DNA of 64,000 nt from Eustoma russellianum (taxonomy: Eukaryota > Streptophyta > Magnoliopsida > Gentianales > Gentianaceae): positions 17,693,496 to 17,757,495 of the forward strand of contig AP025042.1 in the NCBI GenBank assembly GCA_036186865.1. Direction: 5' to 3'. The position numbers and the translations under genes are program-made. Below the pieces are notes generated by a model that was not told the origin of the DNA, ran no database searches, and saw only the letters and a program-made list of their open reading frames with translations. Position 1 is the stretch's first letter. Each line of letters starts with the position of its first letter. Below, piece after piece: positions 47,928 through 58,361 of the stretch.

Positions 47928-49377
47928 TGATGCGTGCAACTCGTGGGCTCCAACAATTCCACCTTCCAAACGTCCTTCACAAGGGTTAGGCACAAGGAAG
48001 AAGACTTCTCCTTGCTTCCTTAATGAATAAAAACGTATGGATTAAGAATGAGCAAGACCAACACTTCAAGATGGTCGTTGATCAGGCAAACCAATATGGC
48101 CCTCCTGGACGGCACCTTTAAGCAATGGCAACACCTTCAAACGCTCAACTTTGAAGGATCTTAACCTAGGTTTTTAATGCAAAACCAAGAAAACAAAGTA
48201 TCACACAAAGTGAATGAAATATCAAGAATTGTTATTCATCAAAAGGTGTTCTTCCTAGGCGCCCCAAAGGCTTTATTTATAGGCTGAGATTGAGCCTTAA
48301 AATGTCTAAAACCAATTCAAAATAAAGCTAGCTAACAATCTTTGAAAATTGAAAACTATTTGAATGCAAAACTAAAACAAATCCTAGCTAAAAACTTCAA
48401 ATCTTGCAAGACATTATCCTCAATGAATCTGGTCATGTTTGGCGATGAAATGGCGTTGGAGGCTTGATCTTGATGTAGATGAGATGGTTGTGTTTGACTT
48501 CAAAGACTGGTTGAAGATTGAATTCAATTTGAATTTGAACTTGACTTCAAACTTGAATCTAATCTTTGAATTTTGATCTCTCCTCTTTTGCTCTCCAAAT
48601 TGGCGTGTAACTATAGAAGATGGCGTGTGATAAGGTCTACAAGGGGTTGAGATGTTGGATTCAAATGCTGGTTGGAGATTGAGTTTAAATTGAACTTGAA
48701 CTTGAATTTAAACTTGGATTCAAATTTGAATTGTGATCTCATCTTTGTTATCCTTCATGTTGGCGTGTAATCATCGTTCTTATCCTTCATGTTGGCGTGA
48801 GAGTGGATGTAGATTAGGCTGAAATATTCTTGAACTTTAAGTCTCCAATTGATTGAGATTGAATTCAAATTAAGGTTGAATTTTAAATTCAAGCCTAGCT
48901 TTGAATTTAAACTCAATTGATCATTATCCATTTGCTTCAAACATGGCCGGCCCTCCTTTGTGGATAATGGAGATGATTTTGATTTCAACTTGATCAAGAG
49001 ATTTTATCTTGGACACCTTTGAATTCGTCTTAGTGTAGACAAACATTCTCTTCAAACATTCTCTTCAAACAATCTCTTTAAACATTCTCTTCAAACATTC
49101 TCTTGTACCTAATTTACCTACAAAGCGAATATATAAAAAAACTAAGATCACAAGACACAAGATAAATTCAAAAACAAAGAGTGTAGACATGCATGCTGAT
49201 ACATGCTCAAGTTGAAGGTTCAATGAAATGAACCCAAGGAGTCTTAGGCTCATCTTGAGCATGCTTGTACAAGAAGGTGGCAACTTGATGACAAAGTTCC
49301 CTTGCCCTCTTCTTGTCATAGGACCTTTGACCTCTTGATGGGGCCTTTGATCCTCATCGGACCCTTGATCCTCATCA
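47928..49377 (-). repeat. Family B 5' LTR
   Basis: 1450 bases, uninterrupted, TGATGAGG...GCATCA on the minus strand. TATA box TATAAATA at 48274-48281 (minus). The 13-bp minisatellite is at 49041-49105. The ORF at 49065-49577 includes the LTR-encoded pol tail by chance and then runs into A3. Confidence 0.93.
48274..48281 (-). promoter_or_regulatory. TATA box of the family B 5' LTR
   Basis: TATAAATA on the minus strand, conserved in the other B LTRs (23862-23869 and 57989-57996). Confidence 0.55.
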
Positions 49378-49382
49378 GAAAA
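49378..49382 (+). repeat. Target-site duplication of B, right copy
   Basis: GAAAA, after which the A3 leader resumes with GCCAATATTTG. Confidence 0.9.
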
Positions 49383-49826
49383 GCCAATATTTGTCAACAA
49401 GTAAGAGGCAGGACAAGAGAGAATTGCACAAGAAAGAAAGTGAGGAAAAGCCCAAAATTGAACATTGCAAAAGGGAAATTCATGTGCAAAGCTCAAAAGA
49501 AAGAAAGTGCCCAAAACGACCCAAAGTGTTGTAGATTTGAAATATTGAAAGTTTTTAAAGCAAACCCTTGCTGACACTTTGTTTGTGTGCTTTTACTTTC
49601 ACTTTACTTCAATTGATAATTGCATATGCTGTAAAGTAAATTGAGGGATTGTCTTAAAACAACCCCGTAGATTTCATTCAGCCCGAACAACAATTTGACT
49701 TCTGTGATTTTCTTGAATCCTTAGGAGAAATAGTCCAAATTGTTGTTTTGAACAATTGTCAACATAAAGTAGAGTATTTGCATCTTGTCAATATTTTAAT
49801 TGGCTTTTGAGATTGTTTTCTGAATC
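49383..49826 (+). other. A3 5' leader, second part
   Basis: Continues the leader broken at 11733 and matches 6477-6890 in reverse complement. Non-coding. Confidence 0.85.
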
Positions 49827-51670
49827 ATGGGTCCCCAACAGAAAGATAACGCACCATCCCCGTCCCCATCTACTCCTGTCCCATCCCCAGTCCCTGTTAC
49901 CCTAGAGAATATACAGCAAACATTCACTTTCCCTGTTATTCAGTTTGGTTTAATGAGAAGTGACATAGAGGATAACAAACAAAGGATAAGAAAAGTAGAA
50001 AAGCCAACCTCAGATCAAAAGGAACCTAGTATACCTTTTCAAGAAGGCACCTCTTATGATAATGAGTCTCATGTTGAACGTAGAAAAGTCACATTACTTA
50101 GAGGTAGAGGTAGAGGTCGAGGTAGTAATGGTGGTCGTAGGAACATTTCTTTTGAGGAAAGATTTTATAGTCTCCCTGAGTACAATGAAGAACACTATCC
50201 GGAAGAACGATATGATGAACGTCAGCCTGATAGAGATGAACATCTTGAAGAAGAGTACATTACTACTAAACTGACAATACCCCCCTTCCAAGGAAAAAGT
50301 GATCCTGAAACATATCTGCAATGGGAAACAAAAGTAGATCATATGTATTCTCTTGCACTAACTATTCTGAATTGGCCAAAGTGCGGTATGCAACAATTGA
50401 AGAACACCAGGAGAAGAACAAGACAGCCCCCTGTTGTTACTTGGTCCGAGCTGAAACAAGAGATGAGGAAGAGATTCATATCTCCTTCCTATGAAAGAAG
50501 CGTTTTCCAGAAATTGCAACAACTTTCTCAAGGTAATAGATCTGTCGATGAGTTTTATAAAGAATTAGAACATTTGCTTACCAGGGCTAACATAGAAGAA
50601 GTAGAGGAAGCCACAATGGCTAGATTTCTAACTGGTTTGAACAAAGAAATTGCATTTAAGGTGGAACTTACACCTTACTCTGATCTGGCTTCTATGGTTC
50701 ACATTGCTGAGAAAGTGGAAAGACAATTGAAGGTAAAAACTTCTAACCCTTCTTTTCGGACTAATCCTTTGAGTTTTCCTAGAACACAGCCCAGGACGCC
50801 TTTCCGTCCACAACAAGGTCAAGGTCCTGGATTCCAAGAAAAATCAACCCAGAACATCCAAAATCATCCAAAGCTTTCAATCACTGATAGAGGCAAAGCC
50901 AAGGTGGAACATATGCCTAATGTTAAGACTCGTGATATTCAATGTTTTAAATGCCTAGGAAAAGGTCATTTTGCTAATCAATGTCCCAACCCTGAACGCA
51001 TCTTGTTTATTGAAGAGTCTAATGAGTATTATTCTGAGGAAGAATTGGAGAAGAGTGAAGAAAACAATGAAATTGAACAAACATGTGAGGAAGAAGAAGA
51101 GATTAGTGAAGAGATTAATGAGTGTGAAGCAAAAGAGTTCTTAGTTTTCCGTCGAGCTCTAAGTGCCCAAATTAAAACTGAAGAGCCTGAAATACAAAGA
51201 GAGAACATATTTCACATTCACTGTATGGTTAAAAGGAAAGTCTGCACTTTGATCATTGACTCCGGTTCATGTACCAATGTTGCAAGTTTTGAACTTGTTA
51301 GGAAACTTGAGTTACCTTTAAATAATCACCCCCGTCCTTATAGACTTACGTGGCTTAATGAGTGTGGTGAAGTTAAAGTACAAAGAAAGTCCTAGTTCCT
51401 TTATCCATTGGTGGGTATTCTGCTGAGGTGTTATGTGATGTAGCCCCTATGCAATCAAGTCATATCTTATTAGGTAGACCGTGGCAATTTGACAACAAGG
51501 TTACATATGATGGTTACCTGAATAGATATTCCTTTAGGCATAATAACAAACTGTTCAAATTAAATGCCTTGCCCCCGCACAAAGTCTTTGAGGATCAACA
51601 ACGAATGTTAAAAATCCATAATGATCCAAAAGAAAAGGAACTGGAAAGGATTTTCATCAAAGAAAACTAA
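49827..51670 (+). pseudogene. A3 gag and protease
   Basis: ATG at 49827 (MGPQQKDNAPSP), an Arg/Gly patch (RGRGRGRGSNGG), the capsid region, an intact zinc knuckle CFKCLGKGHFANQC at residues 373-386, an acidic linker and protease IDSGSCTNVAS (active-site DSG from residue 478). The capsid has a two-base insertion at MYSL followed by about 45 lost bases between CAAC repeats, which together restore the frame after a short garbled stretch. One base is lost near 51380, so the ORF ends at 51395 and the protease continues in another frame to a TAA at 51668. Confidence 0.9.
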
Positions 51671-52175
51671 CTGAAAACTTCTCATCTTAAAATTGAACCG
51701 AAAGAAATCAAAGTTTTTGCTGAACCATCTCTAAAGAAAAGTGCTTTCTTTGCATCTCAAAGCGAGGTATTCCATGCTATCAACTCAAACAAGGATGTTT
51801 ATATCTTGCTTTACAAAGAAGCTCTGTTCTCTTCATCTGAAATACCATCTACTTTACCAAGTGAAGTTGCATCTTTACTTCAAGACTTTTCTAGCTTGTT
51901 TCCTGAAGGAGATCCCCCAGATTTACAACCTCTAAGAGGCATTGAGCATCAAATAGATTTCATTCCAGGAGCTGTTCTGCCAAACAGACCTGCCTATAGA
52001 GCCAATCCAGAGGAAACTAAGAAAATCCAAAAACAAGTTGAGGAATTATTGACCCAAGGTAAAGTAAGAGAGAGTATGAGTTCTTGTGTTGTTCCTGTTA
52101 TCATTGTCCCTAAGAAAGATGGAACTTGGAGAATGTGTACTGATTGTAGAGCCATCAATAAGATCACTGTGAACA
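51671..52175 (+). pseudogene. A3 pol linker and remnant of reverse transcriptase
   Basis: Contains the linker (EALFSSSEIPSTLPSEVASL), GIEHQIDFIPGAVLPNRPAY and VPKKDGTWRMCTDCRAINKI, then stops at the deletion. Compared with A1, about 1.18 kb covering the rest of RT (including YFDD) and all RNase H is missing, so A3 cannot supply its own reverse transcription. Confidence 0.9.
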
Positions 52176-53531
52176 TATGTGTACCAATGTGTTTATTTGT
52201 TTAAAGAACATAAGTTATGTGTACCAATGTGTTCATTAACAGAGTTGTTGATAAAAGAAGCTCATGGAGGAGGTTTAACGGGTCATTTTGGCTCGTTAAA
52301 AACTTTGGAAACACTTAAGGAGCATTTCTTCTGGCCGCATATGAAAGCACATGTTGATAAGGTATGTGACCAATGTATTACTTGCAAACAAGCAAAATCT
52401 AGAACATAACCACATGGATTGTACACTCCCTTACCTATTCCAAGCTCACCTTGGACTGATCTTTCTATGGACTTTGTATTGGGATTGCCTCGATCCAAAA
52501 CTGGTAAAGATAGCATCTTTGTTGTTGTTGATAGATTTTCCAAAATGGCACATTTCATTGCATGTAAGAAAGTTGATGATGATATTCATATCGCTGATTT
52601 GTTCTTTAAGGAGATTGTTAGATTGCATGGCATGCCACGTACAATTGTTAGTGATAGAGATACAAAGTTTCTAAGTCATTTCTGGCGTGTTTTGTGGAGT
52701 AGACTTGGTACTAAATTGTTATTTTCTACAACTGCTCACCCACAAACCGATGGTCAAACTGAAGTTGTTAATAGAACTTTGTCTCAACTGTTACGTGTTG
52801 TCAGTCAAAAGAGCTTAAAGAATTGGGAAGACTACTTAGCTTATATTGAGTTTGCATACAATAGATTTGCTCATAGTGGAACATTGCATTCTCCTTTTGA
52901 AGTTGTTTATGGCTTTAACCCTTTGTCCCCGCTTGATCTTGTTCCCATACCTGTTCATGAACGTGTTAGTTTAGATGGTGAACGAAAAGCAAAACTTGTG
53001 AAAGAATTGCATGAAAAGGTTAAGTCACAACTTGAAGCTAAGAATAAAGTGTATGCCAATAGAGCCAACAGGAATCATAAAGTTGTTATATTTGAGCCTG
53101 GAGATCTTGTTTGGTTACACTTAAGGAAAGAAAGATTCCCTAAGGAAAGGGACTCAAAGTTGAAGCCAAGAGGCGATGGACCGTTCGAAGTGTTGAAACG
53201 GCTTGGTGATAATGCCTATGTTCTCGACCTTCTTGAAGAAAGGTATGGTCCTATCTCTAAAACTTTTAATGTTGCTGACCTTTCTCCATTTAGTATTGAT
53301 TCAGATTCGAGGGCGAATCCTTCTCAAGTGGGATGGAATGATGAGCTACAGCCTAACCTTGTGGATACAAACACTGATGATGACACCTCACTGCCCCGCA
53401 CAGGTCCCATAACAAGGAGTATGGCTAAGAAGTGGTTACATTGTGTTGAATCATTTCTTTACAGGCATGAAGAGGATGAACCAAGCAGAGATGATGTCCA
53501 TTGGGTTTATATGATACAAGCTTTGATCTAG
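52176..53531 (+). pseudogene. A3 integrase with CRM-type tail
   Basis: Begins at the deletion junction, in LFKEHKLCVPMCS. HHCC region CDQCITCKQAK, a stop at 52408 (Gln codon changed to TAA), then a 370-codon open stretch (52419-53531) with MDFVLGLPRS, VSDRDTKF and TDGQTEVVNRTL as DDE motifs and a complete C-terminal domain. The tail after 53339 is LTR-encoded, with GPITRSMAKK and a stop at 53529. It is the best preserved integrase of family A in the window. Confidence 0.92.
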
Positions 53532-54485
53532 TTGTATCAAAAGCATGTTGTACATATCTTTAGTTGTTCTTTTAATATTTGTTGATCAGTTAACCTTGTT
53601 TTAGGATAGTTTGTGTTGTATTATTGCCTTGTCTTTCAGGTACACGTACTTAGCTTGAAAATGCAATTAGAACCTGAATTTTTGTCCAAGCAAGGAGGTG
53701 ACAAGCACCCATGTCAAAATCTGAATTCTTCTCCACGCAAACAAGGATGTACAAGCTGCTCAAATCATGAACCAATTGGAAGAAGTCTTGCAAATGTTCA
53801 AACCAATCAAAACAAAGTTGAAGAAAAGCAAGCAAGCTGCACAACAAATGATCCAATCAAACTCTTTGAAGAAGGACGGCTGGTTTATGGCTAATTGGTT
53901 TGAAAATTCAAAGCCTAACTTACAACCAATCAAAGGCAATCCAAAGCAAGCTGCTCAATGTATTATCCAATCAAAACTTTGGCTGAAAACTAGCAAGGAA
54001 TACACGGCAAAGCAACCAGCTTCTTGGAACCAAAAATTGTTCAAAAGCAAGCATCTTATTTTTAGTCTTGTACTTTGTACTTTAAACTTTGTACCTTGTA
54101 ATTTTCGTTTGTTATAAGTAGCATAGGAAGCTGAATGTACAAAAAACCACAATTCAAATACATTTCAATCAAAATTTCCTTTAAGGAATTCTCAACTTTT
54201 CTAGTTGAAGTTTAAAACCACTAACAGTTTTCTTTCAAGTTCAAAGCCTAGAACTTGTTAGTATTTACTTCATTTTTGGTTTACAACATCTTAGGGTCTC
54301 AATGAGGTTTTAGATTTGTTGGAATGCCAAAGAGGAAGAGGTGTTGGTATAAATTGAGCCAAGAACAAACGGTTACAGTTCAAGGGGTGTGATTGTGATG
54401 TTCTTTGCCATAGCCGAGGTTCAAATCAGTTTGGAGTAGAAGACAAAGTCTTGGAACGTTTCTCTAGCCTTCATTTGGCTCATTA
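53339..54485 (+). repeat. 3' LTR of A3
   Basis: Starts TGATGAGC after GGGATGGAA. Ends GGCTCATTA, one change from the GGCTCATCA expected. Confidence 0.87.
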
Positions 54486-54836
54486 TATACTATCATGCGA
54501 AGTCCCAAAATGTTCAAGTTTGTTAAGCAAAGATAAGAACTTTGATAGAAATTGTGACGATAAAATAGTAGGGAAAATGTTTTATGCAAGGTAGAAAAGG
54601 ATGATTAAAGTCTTATGATACCTTTGATGCAAAAGATGATATCTTTTACACCAATTGTGAACCTCACCGATCTTGAGTAACCCAAGAATTTTATTTTTTT
54701 TATACAAAAGAAGAATGAAATAACAATTGGATGGCGAAGGAATGGTGGGGAGAAATCAGATTAGTGGTGACTAGAAAAATGACACAAAAACGAAATGGTA
54801 AAGGATGAAAAGAGTGACCTGCTCTGATACCAAATT
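54486..54836 (-). other. Leader relic of a degenerate LTR element
   Basis: No gene seen. On the minus strand a primer-site match (TTTGGTATCAGAGCAG, near 54820-54835) lies next to an LTR-like start, as expected for the leader side of another gypsy element. Confidence 0.4.
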
Positions 54837-55190
54837 GATACAAGCACGAGTAATTATTGACGGATCTTCCCTTTTACTCTACCTTCTCCTCCAACATTGG
54901 TTTAGGCACAAAAGTGTCAAGCACTCCCTTGCTTCCAATGATGATGGGGACGGTTTTGAGGCAGCCACACCAACGAGGTCAGCGTTTGTCACACAAGCAT
55001 TACACCCTCAAGGACGGTTCAATTTTTGGACGTAGGCAATATCACCTTCAAGGTTGCTCAAGCCTTGAAAGATCTAATCTAAGCTTTTTATCCAAAACCT
55101 AGAAAACAAAAAGAACGCATTTTGTGCTCAAAAGAAAACTTGTTCTTGAATAGAATTCTTCAAAGTCTCATTTTTTTTGAATTTATGGTG
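54837..55190 (-). repeat. LTR relic distantly similar to family B
   Basis: Begins TGATACAAGCACGAG. It follows the same order of short blocks as the family B LTR (GGTTTAGGCACAA, CTCCCTTGCTTCC, a GGACGG block, CTTGAAAGATCTAATCTAAGC, AACCTAGAAAACAAA) with heavy divergence. The right limit is uncertain. Confidence 0.45.
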
Positions 55191-55324
55191 TTTAAGGTGG
55201 ATGATGAAGGAAAATAGATGAGGGAATCATAATCAAGATGGGGCGAAAATGGAGATGAAAGAAAACAACAAAAACAAAAACGGATATGGGTTAAAGGGGG
55301 AACCTTAGCTTTGATACCAAATTG

Positions 55325-55883
55325 ATACGAGCACAAGCCTGCGGATACAAGCAGAATTTGAAGAAGTGTCCTTCTTGGAAACTTTAGTTCACGTGTTCAT
55401 CTTGAATTTTGGCTTTCGAATGACCCATTTTGGAGTTCCCATGACTGAGTTACGCTCCCACAAAGTTCAAGCAATTTTCAGGTGGCTGGATTTTAGGCAG
55501 AAATGGCGCCCTCGGTTGACTGACCTTTTTACTACGGATGCAAGTCGAATTTGAAGATAAGTCCTTCTTGGGAAACTTATTTCACATCCTGAACTTGACG
55601 TTTGGTTTTTGATTGACCCAATTTGGAATTTGAATGAATGAGTTACATGCCGAAAAAGTTTAGGCAATTTTCAGCAGTTTTCAGCATTCTTGGTCTAACA
55701 AATCCAAACGGGTTTGACAACTCCAAGAGCCCCTATAAAGCAAGCAAAGACATAACAAGCATCAAAGAAGTAAAATAAAGGATAATAAATAAAAATCAAG
55801 AAATTGAAACACACAAAATGAAATGCATGATGTGCAATCTAACTAAGACACGCCTATAACGTCTTGCACGTATGTGTGCATCA
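55325..55883 (-). repeat. Second LTR-like relic
   Basis: Begins TGATACGAGCACAAG after a decayed primer site (TTTGATACCA on the plus strand) and ends TGTGCATCA. It holds two diverged copies of a block of about 170 bases (about 55346-55515 and 55540-55690). Not assigned to a family. Confidence 0.4.
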
Positions 55884-56544
55884 AATTCTCTTATAATAAC
55901 AGTAACCACAGTGCCATTGACATGGCTCCTTTCGAAGCGTTATATGGAAGGAAGTGTAGGTTTTTGGTTTACTGGGATGAAGTCATCGTAAGGACCATCA
56001 CCACACCTGAGTTACTCGAGAAGACACTAGAAAAATTGAAAATCATACAAGATAGACTCAAGACGGCCTATGATCGTAACAAAAGTTGGGCGGATTCCAA
56101 GCGACGGCCGTGGGAATTTAATGTGGGTGAAAAAGTTTACTTGAGAGTATCACCTATGAAGGGCATCATGAGTTTTGGAGTAAAAGGCAATCTAAGCCCC
56201 CGTTTGATTGGTCCTTATGAGATACAAGAGAAAGTGGGAGATTTGGCATATAGATTGGCATTACCTTGCAAGTCCACAACGTATTCCATGTGTCACAGTT
56301 AAGGAAGTACGTGACGTATCCAAGCAATGTGCTCGAAGCCCACTCTTTGGAACTCAACGGCGATGTTACATACGAAGAGATACCCGTGAGGATCGTAGAC
56401 TGAAAGGACCAAGTGTTGAGGAAGCGGGTGATCCCTTATGTGAAAGTTCAGTGGAGCAACCACATGGAACGTGAGGCCACTTGGGAACTCGAAGAACAGA
56501 AGTATCATCAACTCTTTAACTTTTCGAGGATGAACTTTTTGTAA
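55884..56544 (+). pseudogene. Tekay/Del-like integrase C-terminus and chromodomain
   Basis: Starts abruptly in the integrase (FSYNNSNHSAIDMAPFEALY, GRKCR), continues with RLKTAYDRNKSWADSKRRP, VYLRVSPMKGIMSFG, GNLSPRLIGPYEI and LAYRLALP. After a frameshift near 56270 it reads HNVFHVSQLRKYV, TYEEIPVRIVD (then TGA), VKVQWSNHMEREATWELEE and a stop at 56542-56544. The last part is the chromodomain that marks this chromovirus clade. The 5' part of the element is missing, replaced by the relics on the left. Confidence 0.88.
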
Positions 56545-56555
56545 AGGGGGTGGAA
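56543..56555 (+). other. Polypurine tract of the Tekay-like element
   Basis: AAAGGGGGTGGAA before TGTCATACCCCG. Confidence 0.75.
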
Positions 56556-56892
56556 TGTCATACCCCGTAAGTTTCGCGTCCAATATTAAATAATAAGAAA
56601 ACAATTTTAAGTACAATTTAATTAATTGTATATGTTTATAAAGCTTAGTTAAACCAAATATAGAAAAAGAAAAGAAAAGGGGTTAAAGTGAGAATTAAGG
56701 GAATTAGGCAAATTACCAAAAATGCCCCTCCCCACTTAACTGCTAGGGAGTTACACAAAGGTGTATAACTCCCTATTAGGCCACTAGACCATCGGTTACA
56801 AGGGCAAAAGAGGGGGACAATGCCTGAGAGAAGGAGAAGAAAGGAAGAGAAAAGAGAAAGAAGAATAAGAGAAGGAAGAAAGAGCGGCCAAT
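56556..56892 (+). repeat. Tekay-like 3' LTR, first 337 bases
   Basis: Starts TGTCATACCCCGTAAG, similar to the TGTAACACCCC start typical of this clade. Cut at 56892 by B4. The last five bases CCAAT would be the left target duplication of B4. Confidence 0.75.
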
Positions 56893-58345
56893 TGATGAGG
56901 ATCAAGGGTCCGATGAGGATCAAGGGCCCCATCAAGAGGTCAAGGGTCCTATGACAAGAAGGAGGGCAAGATAACTTTGTCATCAAGTTGCCACCTTCTT
57001 GTATAAACATATTCAAGATGAACCTAAGGTTCCATGGGTTCACTTCATCGAACCCACTCTTTGAACGTTGATGCATATGTGTGTGTGTTTTATTATCTTG
57101 TTTCTTGTGATCTTTGTTTTATGTCTTTTCTTTGTAGGCAAATTAGGTACATGAAAGTCCAAAATAAAATGGAAGCCCAAAATAAGCAACATAGGCCTGT
57201 GTGGCAAAAAGGAAGACAAAAGAGAATGTTGTTTTGAAGAGAATGTTTGTCTCTACAACGACAAATTCAAATGTGTCCAAGATGGATTCCTCTTTTTCAA
57301 AATTGAACTTAAAATCATCTCCAAAAATGAGAAGGGTGGCCGGCCAAAGTTAAAGACAAGGTGATGATCAAATTGAATTTAAATTCAAAGTCAAACTTGA
57401 ATTTAAATTCAACCATGATTTGAATTCAAACTTTAACCAATTGGAGAGTTAAAATTCAAGATGCTTTCAGCCTATATATCCAGCCATGAACACGCCAACT
57501 TGGAGGATAATGAAGATGAGATCACAATTCAAAGTTGAATCCAAGTTTGAATTCAAATTCAAACTCAATTTGAATTCAAACTTCAAGCATCTTTTGAATT
57601 CAAGTCCAACCATCTTATCATCATGAAAATCAGATTTTCTACACTTCATTATCCATGGGAACACGCCATCTTGGAAAGATAGAGCCTAATTCAAATTGAA
57701 TCCAAGTTTGAATCCAAATTCAAACTCAATTTGAATTCAAACTTCAATCATCTTTTGAACTCAAATTCAAGCACATCCTACTCATCAAACCAACTCATCC
57801 AAGGCGCCATTGGTCCTCATAAGCTGCTGAATACATTGAAGATAACAGCTTCCAAGCATTTCAAGTTTTAGCTAGACATATCTTAGTTTTGAATTTCAAG
57901 CAAATTTCAGATTTAAACATTTGTTAGTTAGTTTTATTTGAATTAATTTCTGGCCATTTTGAAGGCTGATAGGACGTTCATTAAGTCCTATAAATAGACC
58001 CCTTTGGCTGATTGTAAACACACCTTTTGATGAATAAGAATTCTTGATATTTCTTTCACTTTGTGTGAGACTTTGTTTTCTTAGTTTTGCATTAAAAACC
58101 TAGGTTAAGATCCTTCAAGGTTGAGCATTTTGAAGGTGTTGCCACTGCTTAAAGGTGCCGTCCAGGAGGGCCATATTGGTTTGCCTGATCAACGACCATC
58201 TTGAAGTGTTGGTCTTGCTCGTTTTAATCCACACGTTTTTTATTCACTAAGGAAGCAAGGGGAAGTCTTCTTCCTTGTGCCTAACCCTTTGTGGATATGA
58301 CGTTTGGAAGGTGGAATTGTTGGAGCCCACGAGTTGCACGCATCA
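56893..58345 (+). repeat. 5' LTR of B4
   Basis: 1453 bases, TGATGAGG...CGCATCA. Contains A/T-rich GAATTCAAATTTGAATTC-type repeats, including two diverged copies of a stretch of about 160 bases (57499-57600 region and 57660-57770 region). Confidence 0.92.
57989..57996 (+). promoter_or_regulatory. TATA box of the B4 5' LTR
   Basis: TATAAATA within CCTATAAATAGACC, at the same position as in the other B LTRs. Confidence 0.55.
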
Positions 58346-58348
58346 AAT

Positions 58349-58361
58349 TGGTATAGAGACC
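58349..58361 (+). other. B4 primer-binding site, mutated
   Basis: TGGTATAGAGACC. Compared with the intact family B site it lacks one C and has a G/C-to-A change, so priming would be weakened. Confidence 0.75.

Larger units (their letters stand above)
11734..49377 (-). mobile_element. Ty3/gypsy family B element, with two further insertions inside
   Basis: The outermost insertion in A3. Ends are TG...CA with a 5-bp duplication. Without its own insertions it is about 9.3 kb: 3' LTR (three pieces, 1454 bases in total), internal 41557-47927, and 5' LTR 47928-49377. Gene order gag, protease, RT, RNase H, integrase on the minus strand. It is related to family A at protein level but has different LTRs and leader. 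Premature stops and frameshifts disable it. Confidence 0.93.
9351..54485 (+). mobile_element. Ty3/gypsy family A element A3, split by a 37.6 kb nested insertion
   Basis: Its own sequence is 9351-11733 joined to 49383-54485, about 7.5 kb. The left part holds the 5' LTR, primer site and most of the leader. The right part holds the end of the leader, gag, a deleted pol and the 3' LTR. Continuity is proven by A2: its uninterrupted leader near 6890-6900 contains the two A3 halves joined once. GAAAA flanks the insertion on both sides. The element is defective because most of reverse transcriptase and all of RNase H are deleted. Confidence 0.93.

Noticed and set aside
47633..47995. 120-codon minus-strand ORF, with a similar plus-strand ORF at 58304-58672
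   Set aside because: Both span the family B LTR end and leader; frames are interrupted and differ between copies, with no recognisable domain.
49065..49577. 170-codon minus-strand ORF at the B/A3 border
   Set aside because: It crosses the insertion junction and joins A3 leader antisense to the LTR-encoded pol tail and LTR sequence; a chance fusion.
55366..55554. Small ORFs at 54805-55102 and 55366-55554 as host genes
   Set aside because: They lie in degenerate LTR relics, overlap in several frames and show no domain.
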